Part shown: piece after piece, positions 17,263-25,596 of the stretch
How the letters are laid out: every line of letters begins with the position of its first letter
Numbering within the stretch: the stretch's first letter is position 1
Assembly: GCA_024637045.1 (NCBI GenBank)
Contig: JAGXFX010000015.1
Location: 54,501 to 118,500, forward strand
Direction of reading: 5' to 3'
Source: Soehngenia sp.
GTDB taxonomy: Bacteria > Bacillota > Clostridia > Tissierellales > Tissierellaceae
Length of the DNA: 64,000 bases
Position numbers and translations under genes: made by a program
The notes under the pieces: generated by a model
Database searches by the model: none
What the model was told of the DNA's origin: nothing
What the model saw: the letters and a program-made list of their open reading frames with translations, nothing else

Positions 17263-18216
17263 ATGAATAAAAAGAATAGGGTTATTCGTGCAATTGAAGG
17301 AAAACATGTAGATAAGGTTCCAATGTGTTTTTCACTACATTTTCCGCCTGGTAACGAATATGGGAAATCAGCTGTGGATGCACATTTAAAATTTTTCAAG
17401 GAAACGGATACGGATATCATTAAAATTATGAATGAAAATCTGGTACCTGCAGATTTTAAAGTAAGGACACCGGATGACTGGAAACAGATAAGCAAGATTT
17501 CAATAAAAGATCCTTTTGTAATAAGACAGATGGATCTTGTAGACAGGATACTCGATCAGTATCAAGGTTCTGCATTCTCGGTGGGTACAATCCATGGGAT
17601 TGTTGCATCTGTCCTGCATGTAATAGAAAAATATTACGGCTATAATAATGGACGTGAACTTATATCAGAGCACTTAAGCCAGAACCAGTCATCCATTATA
17701 GATGCATTTAAATATGTTACTGAGTTAATGACTAAATTGGCAGAAAAATACATTGATAAGGGGCTTGATGGCATATACTATGCAGCATTAGGAGAAAGTC
17801 ATTATTTTACAGCAGATGAATACAAATCAATCATAGAACCACTTGATAAGACAATCTTAACAGCGGTAAAAGAAAAAGATGGATATAATATATTTCACAT
17901 CTGCAAAGATAACATAGACCTTGGCTGGTTCAAGACTTATGAGGAATTAATTGATGTCGTGAATTGGGGTGTATATGAAAGTGGCATATCTTTAGCAGAA
18001 GGGAAGAAGAAATTTCCTAATACGACTATAATGGGAGGTTTAAAAAGTAGAGGTGGTATATTGGAGAATGGAACATCTGAAGAGATTAAGAAGAAAATAG
18101 AGTCGATTATCTCAGAATTTGGAGAAAGACAATTCATACTGGGCGCGGACTGCACATTATCTACCGATATTGAATACTCACGGATAAAAAAGGCAGTAGA
18201 TTATGTCTCGATTTAA
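17263..18216 (+). CDS. URO-D superfamily protein with zinc H-x-C...C motif (copy 1)
   Basis: A 317-residue barrel protein of the uroporphyrinogen decarboxylase superfamily. It is not in a haem setting and carries the HxC...C pattern (H212, C214, C297 in GADCT) that binds zinc in the methyltransferase branch of this fold (MtaA, MtbA, CmuA). I therefore infer a methyl- or C1-transfer reaction, or a related C-C or C-O chemistry, rather than porphyrin decarboxylation. The opening MNKKNRVIRAIEGKHVDKVPM is typical of this branch. It follows the LacI gene by 22 bases with an ATGAGGAG ribosome site and is the second gene of the cluster; a paralogue closes it (25597-26604). No corrinoid-protein partner is encoded nearby. 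Confidence 0.8.
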   Translation: MNKKNRVIRAIEGKHVDKVPMCFSLHFPPGNEYGKSAVDAHLKFFKETDTDIIKIMNENLVPADFKVRTPDDWKQISKISIKDPFVIRQMDLVDRILDQYQGSAFSVGTIHGIVASVLHVIEKYYGYNNGRELISEHLSQNQSSIIDAFKYVTELMTKLAEKYIDKGLDGIYYAALGESHYFTADEYKSIIEPLDKTILTAVKEKDGYNIFHICKDNIDLGWFKTYEELIDVVNWGVYESGISLAEGKKKFPNTTIMGGLKSRGGILENGTSEEIKKKIESIISEFGERQFILGADCTLSTDIEYSRIKKAVDYVSI

Positions 18217-18237
18217 AACAATTATGTGAAAGGAGTG

Positions 18238-18270
18238 ATGCATAATAAGCTGACTAATAGTGATCCATGA
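18238..18270 (+). CDS. Possible 10-codon leader peptide before the binding-protein gene
   Basis: A short frame, MHNKLTNSDP, starts at the ATG of GGAGTGATG with a strong AAAGGAG site and stops 62 bases before the substrate-binding protein gene. Nothing else supports translation. It may be a relic or a regulatory leader. Confidence 0.25.
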   Translation: MHNKLTNSDP

Positions 18271-18332
18271 ACTTGGAGAGCAGGTAATATGTATTTTTAA
18301 TTCAGATTTTTATTACAAAAGGAGGTCAACAA

Positions 18333-19496
18333 ATGAGAAAATATTTATCGATAATTATGACCGTAGTATTATTGACCGCATTGTTAGCTGGTTGTAGCAA
18401 TGCTCCGGACAGTGGAGGAAGTGGAGATTCTGATGTCTATAAATTTGCAGTATTTGCTCCTATTACAGGTAATTATGCTGAATATGGTAAAGGTTTTGAA
18501 GTAGCAACACAGATGGCAGCAGATGAAATAAATGCAGAAGGCGGAATCGACGGCAAAGAGATTGTGCTTGAAGTTTTTGATACAAAAGGTGATCCTAAAG
18601 AAAGCGCTGACATATCAAGAAGGGTAACTGAAAATGACGAGTACCTGGCAGTAATAGGAGATTTTTCAAGCTCCAATGCAATGGCTAATGCTCCAATTTT
18701 AGGAGAAGCTGGTATAGTACAATTATCACCAACTGCTTCCCATACTGACTATGCTGGTATGAATGAGTATATGTTCAGTATTATGGGTAGACAAGACGGT
18801 GAAGCACCATTCTTTTCAACATATCTATTACAAAAATATGCTGGTGCAGAGGATGTTGGAGTAATCTACATCAACAATGACTGGGGAAAATCAGCATACG
18901 ATAACTTTATGCTTCAAACTGAAAAAGATGGCTTGAATGTAGTATCTGAAGAGAATTATGTTGAAGGCGAAAAAGACTTTACTTCACTTTTGACAAAGGT
19001 TAGAGATAGCAATCCTGATACTCTTGCATTGATTATGCATGCAAACGATGTAGCATTGATTGCAAATCAAGTTAATCAACTTGGATGGGATGTAAACCTG
19101 ACAGCACTGGGACCTGGAACCTCCATGCAGATTATAGAGCTTGCTGGAGAAAATGTAGAAAGATTATTACTATCAACTCCATTCTTTATTACAGAAGAAA
19201 ATGAAGAAGCTTGGGCATGGTCTGAAGAGTTTAAATCAAGAGCAGGTTTTGAACCAACTGTCCATCCAGCGGTTGCTTATGACACAGTTTATCTTCTTAA
19301 AGCTGCAATTGAGAACATCGAAGGTGATGTAACGAGAGATGCTGTAAGAGAAGAGCTACAGAATTTAGACGGGTTTGTAGGATTAACCGGACCAATCAAA
19401 TTTAATGAAAGTGGAGACATAACTAGAAAGTATCTAATTATGGAAATTGAAGATGGTAAATTTATTCAGAAAACAGAGTTTGACTATGTAGACTAA
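18333..19496 (+). CDS. ABC transporter substrate-binding lipoprotein, LivK-like (Peripla_BP_6)
   Basis: Receptor of a branched-chain-amino-acid-type (HAAT family) importer, 387 residues. The lipoprotein signal ends LLAGCSN, with lipidation at the cysteine near residue 21. The body is a type I periplasmic-binding fold: FAVFAPITGNYAEYGKGFEVATQMAADEIN, then AVIGDFSSSNAMANAPI and VGVIYINNDWGKSAYDNF. Family members bind leucine-type amino acids, amides, urea or other small polar compounds. The neighbours here (sugar kinases and a LacI regulator) suggest a polyol or sugar-like ligand instead. The AGGAGGTC site is strong. A stable hairpin between this gene and the permease may raise its level relative to the rest. 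Confidence 0.92.
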   Translation: MRKYLSIIMTVVLLTALLAGCSNAPDSGGSGDSDVYKFAVFAPITGNYAEYGKGFEVATQMAADEINAEGGIDGKEIVLEVFDTKGDPKESADISRRVTENDEYLAVIGDFSSSNAMANAPILGEAGIVQLSPTASHTDYAGMNEYMFSIMGRQDGEAPFFSTYLLQKYAGAEDVGVIYINNDWGKSAYDNFMLQTEKDGLNVVSEENYVEGEKDFTSLLTKVRDSNPDTLALIMHANDVALIANQVNQLGWDVNLTALGPGTSMQIIELAGENVERLLLSTPFFITEENEEAWAWSEEFKSRAGFEPTVHPAVAYDTVYLLKAAIENIEGDVTRDAVREELQNLDGFVGLTGPIKFNESGDITRKYLIMEIEDGKFIQKTEFDYVD

Positions 19497-19515
19497 TTTC
19501 TGACAGAATGCTACT

Positions 19516-19550
19516 AAGAGTACTTTGTAGAGAAACTGCAAAGTACTCTT
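19516..19550 (+). other. Stable intercistronic hairpin after the binding-protein gene
   Basis: A 15-bp stem (AAGAGTACTTTGTAG with CTGCAAAGTACTCTT, one T-G wobble) and an AGAAA loop, followed by ATTAAAAG instead of a T-run. It probably protects the upstream mRNA or partly ends transcription, as seen between receptor and permease genes of other importers. Confidence 0.7.
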
Positions 19551-19570
19551 ATTAAAAGAGGGGCGATCTT

Positions 19571-20446
19571 ATGGATTATTATTTGATGCAATTAGTTAAT
19601 GGATTATCGCAAGGCGCTATATACGCCCTTATGGCAATAGGATATGCGACTATTGTAGGTGTCGTAGGAATGGTTACCTTCACGCACGGCGAGGTAATAA
19701 TGATAGGTGCTTATGCGGCTTTTTATGCTTTTTCATTTTTTGCAGAAAATTTGTTTTTAGGAATTATCACAAGCTTTGCAGCTTCATGGCTTTTAGGTAT
19801 TGTAATCTATAAAGTTTGTTATGAGCGCTTTTTTGATTCTCCAAGGCATATACCTTTGATATGCACCATTGGGTTCAGCATGTTGATAAAGAACCTTGCA
19901 CAGATTGTATTTGGCCCAAATATGAAAGCAATGCCACAGCCAATCGATCTTGGCTTTATAAATGTTTTAGGTGTAAGAATCAACACAATCCAGATTTTGA
20001 TTATTGTTATAGTAATCTCATTATCTACTATTCTCTATATAGTCAATAGCAAGACCAGATGGGGAATTCAGCTGAGAGCTGTAAGCCAGGACAAAAAGGC
20101 ATCAGCACTTATGGGTATCAACGTACAAAGAACAACTATGATAGGCAACTGCATAGGTTGCGGTTTGGGTGGTGTAGCAGGTATGCTTCTCGCTATTTAC
20201 TATCAATCGATTCTGCCAACAATGGGGGGCGTTTTAGGACTTAAATCATTTATATCATCTGTTCTGGGTGGATTGACGAATATTCCTGCCGCAGCATTAG
20301 GTGGAATATTAATAGGTGTTACAGAGAATTTAGGTACAGCATTCCTATCCAACAGCTACAGAGATGTTTTTGCATTTGTGTTCCTTGTCTTAGTACTGAT
20401 TATCAAACCTGAAGGAATTTCTAAGAAAGTTGGTGGAAGGCCCTGA
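19571..20446 (+). CDS. livH: Branched-chain-type ABC transporter permease, LivH-like
   Basis: Membrane subunit of 291 residues with about eight hydrophobic segments. It begins MDYYLMQLVNGLSQGAIYALMAIGYATIVGVVGM, the usual LivH opening, and carries LRAVSQDKKASALMGINVQRTT, the cytoplasmic ATPase-contact loop. It pairs with the LivM-like protein to form the channel for the substrate delivered by the 18333-19496 lipoprotein. The ribosome site is AGAGGGGCG. It overlaps the next gene by one base (TGATG), so the two are translationally coupled. Confidence 0.93.
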   Translation: MDYYLMQLVNGLSQGAIYALMAIGYATIVGVVGMVTFTHGEVIMIGAYAAFYAFSFFAENLFLGIITSFAASWLLGIVIYKVCYERFFDSPRHIPLICTIGFSMLIKNLAQIVFGPNMKAMPQPIDLGFINVLGVRINTIQILIIVIVISLSTILYIVNSKTRWGIQLRAVSQDKKASALMGINVQRTTMIGNCIGCGLGGVAGMLLAIYYQSILPTMGGVLGLKSFISSVLGGLTNIPAAALGGILIGVTENLGTAFLSNSYRDVFAFVFLVLVLIIKPEGISKKVGGRP

Positions 20447-21468
20447 TGATTTCGAATACATTTGAGAATGTCAAAAAAATATACAAAAAGCATGCAAAAA
20501 TAATAAATATAGTATTGATAATATTGCTGTTGATAATTCCAAGATTAATGCCCAACAGCTATCTTATGGGTATAGTATGCAGAATACTGATGTATGCTAC
20601 TTTGGCAGGATCATTGAATATAATAAATGGATACAGTGGACAGTTTAATATTGGTCATGCAGGATTCTTCCTAATAGGTGCCTACACTGAAGCAATACTT
20701 GCAACAACTTATGGATGGAGCTTTTGGCCTGCAATGATTATAGCAGGCATTGTTACTTCTATTGTAGGTTTTCTTGTTTCACTACCGACATTACGACTTA
20801 GAGGGATTTATCTTGCAATTGTAACCTTGGGTTTCTCTGAAATAATAAGGATAATAGCGTTGAACTGGACGGATGTCACAGGAGGCCCCATGGGGATCAA
20901 AGGAATACCATCACCTGAACTTTTTGGATTCAGAATCTCAGGTCCGGTTGACTATTACTATATTTTTCTAATTGTAGGAATATTATTCCTGTTTATAACA
21001 AACAGGATTTTAAAGTCCAGAGTGGGTAGATCCTGGATTTCGATAAGAGAGGATGAACTGGCTGCAAAATCTCTGGGTGTGGAAGCCAATAGGGCGAAGT
21101 CCGCTAATTTTATGTATGGAGCGTTTTGGGCTGGAATTGTAGGTGCGACTTATGCGCCGTACTACAAATTCATAGCTTCAGACATGTTTACACTGGATGA
21201 AGGATTTAACATACTTGCCATGGTAATCATAGGAGGACAGGGAACTTTGATTGGTCCTTTTGTTGGAGCATCGATAGCAACTTTGATATCAGAGGTATTT
21301 AGATTTGCCAGTCAGTACCGGATGGTAATCTATGCAATCCTAATAATAGTTATGATGTGGTGGAGACCACAGGGTTTAGTAGGTGCTTATGACAGTATAC
21401 TTGCTGGAGACGATAAATCCTTGAAAAAAAGGAAAAAGTCCATAACACAAAAAGTGGGTGATAATTAA
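20446..21468 (+). CDS. livM: Branched-chain-type ABC transporter permease, LivM-like
   Basis: Second permease subunit, 340 residues. After an N-terminal cytoplasmic stretch come multiple membrane helices and the conserved LNIINGYSGQFNIGHAGFFLIGAY. The LivM-specific loop is RSWISIREDELAAKSLGVEANRAKSANFMYGAFWAG. The C-terminus is a basic tail (SLKKRKKSITQK). Start and stop codons overlap those of livH and livG by one base each, so the transporter genes form a tight operon. Confidence 0.93.
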   Translation: MISNTFENVKKIYKKHAKIINIVLIILLLIIPRLMPNSYLMGIVCRILMYATLAGSLNIINGYSGQFNIGHAGFFLIGAYTEAILATTYGWSFWPAMIIAGIVTSIVGFLVSLPTLRLRGIYLAIVTLGFSEIIRIIALNWTDVTGGPMGIKGIPSPELFGFRISGPVDYYYIFLIVGILFLFITNRILKSRVGRSWISIREDELAAKSLGVEANRAKSANFMYGAFWAGIVGATYAPYYKFIASDMFTLDEGFNILAMVIIGGQGTLIGPFVGASIATLISEVFRFASQYRMVIYAILIIVMMWWRPQGLVGAYDSILAGDDKSLKKRKKSITQKVGDN

Positions 21469-22256
21469 TGGCAGAGATAATTTTAGAAGCCAAAGGTGTC
21501 AGCAAACATTTTGGAGGATTAAAGGCTGTGGAAAATGTGGATATGGAAATTTACCGGGGTGATATTTTCGGAATAATAGGTCCCAATGGAGCAGGGAAAA
21601 CTACATTTTTCAATATCTGTTCTGGAATATATGAGCCAACCTATGGTGAAATTCTTTTCAAGGGTGAACCAATAAGAAATCTAAATCCTGAGCAGATTGC
21701 ACGAAAAGGAATGGCCAGGACATTTCAAAATATTCAATTGTTTAAAAATATGACAGTCTTTGAAAATGTAAGAATTGGTTTTCACATCAGGACAAAAACT
21801 AGGATGTTTGATGCAATCTTTAAGAACAAGACATATCAATCAGATGAAGAGTTTGTAAACGAAGAAAGCATGAAAATAATTGATAAAGTTGGATTGTCAG
21901 CTTACAAGAATACCATGGCAGGAAATCTAGCATATGGAATTCAAAGAAGAGTAGAGATTGCAAGAGCTCTCGCACTTAATCCGGATATACTACTTTTGGA
22001 CGAACCAGCAGCAGGCATGAATCCAATAGAGACTAACAACCTTAAGGAGTTTATAATAAAGCTAAACGCAGAAGGATATACAATAGCGGTCATAGAACAT
22101 GATATGAAATTTATTATGTCTCTAACTAATAGATTGCTTGTTTTAAATTTCGGAGAAAAAATATCTGAAGGCACCCCGGAGATTGTCAAGAATGACCAGA
22201 ATGTAATAGAAGCATATTTTGGGAAAGGCAAAATTGCTGGAGGTGAAAACTCATAA
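21468..22256 (+). CDS. livG: Branched-chain-type ABC transporter ATPase, LivG-like
   Basis: ATPase of 262 residues. Motifs are Walker A GPNGAGKTT, the LivG-typical GMARTFQNIQLFKNMTVFENV, Walker B ILLLDEPAAGMNP and H-loop IEHDM. The signature position reads LAYGIQRRVEIARAL, so the usual LSYGQQR/SGGQ is LAYGIQ here, which is common in LivG. It pairs with the LivF-like ATPase next to it. It overlaps both neighbours by one base. Confidence 0.94.
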   Translation: MAEIILEAKGVSKHFGGLKAVENVDMEIYRGDIFGIIGPNGAGKTTFFNICSGIYEPTYGEILFKGEPIRNLNPEQIARKGMARTFQNIQLFKNMTVFENVRIGFHIRTKTRMFDAIFKNKTYQSDEEFVNEESMKIIDKVGLSAYKNTMAGNLAYGIQRRVEIARALALNPDILLLDEPAAGMNPIETNNLKEFIIKLNAEGYTIAVIEHDMKFIMSLTNRLLVLNFGEKISEGTPEIVKNDQNVIEAYFGKGKIAGGENS

Positions 22257-22966
22257 TGTTGGAAGTTAAAAATTTGATTGTTAACTATGGCTACATCAGT
22301 GCACTGAGAGGGATAGATTTTGAAGTAAACAAAGGAGAAATCATTACTTTGATTGGGGGTAACGGCGCTGGCAAAACAACAACCCTTATGTCCATATCAA
22401 ACCTTGTGCCTAAAACGGATGGTACAATTATATTTGAAGACAAGGACATAACTCACCTCCCTGCTCACAAAGTAGTTATGCAAGGTATAAGCCATGTGCC
22501 AGAAGGTAGAAAGATATTCCCGGCATTGAGTGTTAGAGAAAATTTGATAACCGGTACTTTTGGAAACAAAAAGATGACAAAAAAGGATATTTCTGACAAT
22601 CTGGAAAAGATGTTTGTACTGTTTCCAAGGCTAAAGGAACGTGTAAATCAAGGTGGAGGGACTCTTTCAGGAGGAGAACAGCAAATGCTCGCTATAGCGC
22701 GTGGACTGATGATGAATCCTGACTTGATAATGCTGGATGAACCATCACTTGGTCTGGCTCCTATCATAGTAGAAGAAATATTTGAATTAATATTAAGGAT
22801 AAAAGAAGAAGGTATGACTGTTCTCTTGATAGAACAGAATGCTGCCATGGCTTTACAGATAGCTGACCGGGGATATGTATTGGAGACAGGCAATATTATA
22901 ATGTCTGGTACTGGAAAGGAACTCATAAACGATGAACGAGTAAGAAGATCTTACTTAGGCGATTAG
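22256..22966 (+). CDS. livF: Branched-chain-type ABC transporter ATPase, LivF-like
   Basis: Second ATPase, 236 residues, with Walker A GGNGAGKTT, the LivF segment ISHVPEGRKIFPALSVRENL, signature LSGGEQQMLAIARGLM, Walker B LIMLDEPSLGLAP and glutamate-glutamine H-loop replacement IEQNA, the normal LivF form. It completes the five-subunit importer (receptor, H, M, G, F). The dihydroxyacetone kinase gene starts twelve bases after its stop codon, which ties transport to phosphorylation. Confidence 0.94.
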   Translation: MLEVKNLIVNYGYISALRGIDFEVNKGEIITLIGGNGAGKTTTLMSISNLVPKTDGTIIFEDKDITHLPAHKVVMQGISHVPEGRKIFPALSVRENLITGTFGNKKMTKKDISDNLEKMFVLFPRLKERVNQGGGTLSGGEQQMLAIARGLMMNPDLIMLDEPSLGLAPIIVEEIFELILRIKEEGMTVLLIEQNAAMALQIADRGYVLETGNIIMSGTGKELINDERVRRSYLGD

Positions 22967-22977
22967 GAGGCTTAGTG

Positions 22978-23985
22978 ATGAAAAAAATTATTAACGATCC
23001 ACTTAAGTTTGTTGATGAAACTATAGAAGGAATACTTTATGCTTATGGTGAAAGGCTAAAATCACTTGATGGAGATAAGAGGATTATATTAAAAAACACT
23101 TCAACAAAGGAAAACAAAGTCGGTATAGTTACGGCTGGGGGCAGTGGGCATCTGCCAGTATTTTTAGGATATGTAGGAGATGGGATGCTCGATGGTTGTG
23201 CAGTGGGTAATGTATTCGCTTCACCTTCATCTTCCAAGATGGCTTCTATGATACAAGCATGTGATCACGGAGCTGGAGTGTTGTGCTTATATGGAAATTA
23301 TGGTGGAGACAATCTAAACTTCGAAATGGCTGTCGAAGAAGCTGATTTTAATGATATAAAGACTGAACAGATAAGAGTAAGGGATGATGTTGCCTCAAGT
23401 CCAAAAGAATCTGCTGAGAAAAGAAGAGGTGTGGCTGGAATGGTTTACGCCTTTAAGATCGCAGGAGCAGCAGCAGATAATATGATGGATTTAAAAGGAG
23501 TTAAAGAGGTAACAGAAAAGGCGTTATCGAATATCAGAACAATGGGTGTAGCACTAACACCTTGTATTGTTCCGGAGGTTGGTAAGCCAACATTCAAAAT
23601 TGCTGAAGATGAAATGGAAATTGGAATGGGTATACATGGCGAACCTGGGATAGAAGTTGGGAAGATAAGGACTGCTGACGAAATCGTGGATACGATGCTG
23701 GATAAGCTTTTAGGAGATATTGATTTAACAGAAGGTGATGAAATATCTGTTATGGTTAATGGATTGGGAGCTACTCCTTTAGAAGAGCTTTTGATATGCT
23801 ACAGGCGAATACACCAGGTGCTTTCTAAACAGGGAGTCTCTATATACATGCCTCATGTCGGTGAATTTGCAACATCAATGGAAATGAGCGGATTTTCAAT
23901 AACACTGTTCAAGCTTGATAACGAACTGAAAGAGCTACTCAGGCAGCCGGGAAGTACACCTTTCTATACCAACGAGAACAAATAG
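22978..23985 (+). CDS. dhaK: Dihydroxyacetone kinase subunit DhaK
   Basis: Substrate-binding subunit of a two-component kinase, 335 residues. DhaK binds short ketoses covalently through a histidine as a hemiaminal; that residue is H220 in MGIHGEPGIE. The ligand loops GGSGHLPVFLGYVGDGMLDG and YGNYGGDNLNFEMA are conserved. The start is the ATG at 22978, eight bases after AGGAGG; a GTG just before it is less likely. The next gene is DhaL; no DhaM phosphotransfer protein is present, so either ATP is the donor or a distant DhaM is used. The true substrate may be dihydroxyacetone or another ketose such as a four-carbon sugar. Confidence 0.9.
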   Translation: MKKIINDPLKFVDETIEGILYAYGERLKSLDGDKRIILKNTSTKENKVGIVTAGGSGHLPVFLGYVGDGMLDGCAVGNVFASPSSSKMASMIQACDHGAGVLCLYGNYGGDNLNFEMAVEEADFNDIKTEQIRVRDDVASSPKESAEKRRGVAGMVYAFKIAGAAADNMMDLKGVKEVTEKALSNIRTMGVALTPCIVPEVGKPTFKIAEDEMEIGMGIHGEPGIEVGKIRTADEIVDTMLDKLLGDIDLTEGDEISVMVNGLGATPLEELLICYRRIHQVLSKQGVSIYMPHVGEFATSMEMSGFSITLFKLDNELKELLRQPGSTPFYTNENK

Positions 23986-23994
23986 GAGGTTAAA

Positions 23995-24639
23995 ATGGAA
24001 TATTTTCAGGTAAGTGATTTGAAAGGTGTTTTATCTAGTATCAAAGATATTATGTTTGATAAAAAGGATTATTTGGTCGAGTTGGATGCACAAAATGGAG
24101 ATGGTGATCTTGGTATTAGCATGTCCAATGGGTTTTCCAAAACACTGGAGATCCTCAAAGATAATGAAGAAGATGATTTGGGTAAATTCATGCTTCTTGT
24201 ATCCAAAAATTTTAATGAAGAAGCTCCATCAACCCTGGGGACTTTGCTCTCTATGTTCTTTATGGGTATGGCAAAGGAGTTAAAAGGAAAAACAAAAGCG
24301 AATGCTGACGAGTTTACTGTCGCTATGGAAAAGGGATTAAATAATATTATGAGTAAAGGTGGGGCTGAACCGGGCGAAAAAACCATAATTGATTCTCTTT
24401 ATCCAGGAATAGAAGAATTGAAAAAAGGAGTTAAAGAAAACAAACCTGTATTAGAATTGTTTCAATCAGCAACAGAAAAAGCGCAGGAAGGAATGCTTGA
24501 TACAAAAAATATGAAGTCAGTCCATGGAAGAGCAGCATATTATGGAGACAAGAGCATTGGAATTCAGGATGGTGGAGCAACCGTAGGAATGTATATATTC
24601 AAGGGAATTACAGAATATATCAATATACTAAATGAATAG
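23995..24639 (+). CDS. dhaL: Dihydroxyacetone kinase subunit DhaL
   Basis: Nucleotide-binding subunit, 214 residues, all-helical barrel. The magnesium-binding aspartates are in DAQNGDGDLGISMSNGF, followed by EKTIIDSLYPG and the glycine-rich HGRAAYYGDKSIGIQDGGAT, where the usual DPGA is DGGA. Together with DhaK it phosphorylates a ketose. It starts nine bases after dhaK with GGAGG. With no DhaM gene in the window, it could act as an ATP-dependent kinase, as in several catabolic DhaKL pairs. Confidence 0.9.
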   Translation: MEYFQVSDLKGVLSSIKDIMFDKKDYLVELDAQNGDGDLGISMSNGFSKTLEILKDNEEDDLGKFMLLVSKNFNEEAPSTLGTLLSMFFMGMAKELKGKTKANADEFTVAMEKGLNNIMSKGGAEPGEKTIIDSLYPGIEELKKGVKENKPVLELFQSATEKAQEGMLDTKNMKSVHGRAAYYGDKSIGIQDGGATVGMYIFKGITEYINILNE

Positions 24640-24650
24640 TAGGTGAGAGT

Positions 24651-25580
24651 ATGGGAAAAGGTGTTACAGTATTTGGAAGCTTTGTTACAGATTTAATGGC
24701 TAGAAGTAACACATTACCAGAGCCTGGGGAGACGGTGATGGGCAATTTTTTCAAAATATCACCAGGGGGTAAAGGTTCAAATCAGGCTATTGCTGCAAAA
24801 CGAGCGGGTGCAGATGTTGATATCGTAACAAAAGTTGGTAGAGATCAGTTTCAAAAATTGGCCTTTGAAAGTTTTGGGAATGAGGGGATATCAACTGAAT
24901 TCATTTTCCTGGATGACGACAAATCCACTGGAATTGCTCTGATACTAGTTGCGGAGGACACAGGGCAGAATATAATAACGGTAGTTCCTGGAGCATCATA
25001 TAATATTAAGGAAAGTGATATAGAAAAAGCTAAAGAAATTATACTAAAAAATGACTATATACTGTTGCAGCTCGAAAACAATCTTGATGCAACTATGAAA
25101 GTTATAGAGTTAGCACATGAAAGAAGCATAAAGATTGTATTGAATCCTGCTCCGGTTGTGCCTTTACCAGAGGAGTTATACAAAAAAATCTATGTAATAA
25201 CCCCAAATGAGTCTGAAGCAGAAAGGCTTACAGGTATAAAGATAAAAAATGAGGATGATATAAAAAAGGCTTGTGAGGTTTTCCATAAAAAGGGATTGGA
25301 CAATGTCATAATAACCCTTGGTGAAAAAGGAGCATATTTATCAACGCCAGAAACAAAAAGATGGTTGGAACCTATAGAGGTGGATGTAGTTGATACAACA
25401 GGTGCTGGAGATGCATTCAACGGCGGATTTGTTGCAGGGCTTGCAAATGGTATGAGCATAATTGAAGCGTGTGAATATGGTATGATAGTTGGAGGGTTGT
25501 CTGTAACCAAAATGGGTACATCGATATCAATGCCTACCATGCTCGAAATCCAAGAGTATATAACATCAAATGTGGAATAA
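24651..25580 (+). CDS. PfkB-family sugar kinase, ribokinase-like
   Basis: A 309-residue kinase of the ribokinase fold. The N-terminal signature GGKGSNQAIAAKRAGADV binds the sugar. The C-terminal DTTGAGDAFNGGFVAG holds the catalytic aspartate and anion hole. PNESEAERLTG and ITLGEKGAYL are typical of ribokinases. It starts eleven bases after dhaL. In this cluster it may phosphorylate the imported compound or its aldose product; true ribose specificity is only one possibility, since no rbsD or ribose transporter is present. Confidence 0.88.
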   Translation: MGKGVTVFGSFVTDLMARSNTLPEPGETVMGNFFKISPGGKGSNQAIAAKRAGADVDIVTKVGRDQFQKLAFESFGNEGISTEFIFLDDDKSTGIALILVAEDTGQNIITVVPGASYNIKESDIEKAKEIILKNDYILLQLENNLDATMKVIELAHERSIKIVLNPAPVVPLPEELYKKIYVITPNESEAERLTGIKIKNEDDIKKACEVFHKKGLDNVIITLGEKGAYLSTPETKRWLEPIEVDVVDTTGAGDAFNGGFVAGLANGMSIIEACEYGMIVGGLSVTKMGTSISMPTMLEIQEYITSNVE

Positions 25581-25596
25581 AGAGGAGGCAATCAAA

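Noticed and set aside
17263..18216. True uroporphyrinogen decarboxylase (hemE)
   Set aside because: The gene context is transport and sugar kinases, no other haem genes are near, and the zinc ligands H-x-C...C point to the methyltransferase branch.
24651..25580. Confident rbsK assignment for ribose use
   Set aside because: No ribose transporter, rbsD or rbsR is adjacent; the PfkB family has many substrates, so only a ribokinase-like call is made.
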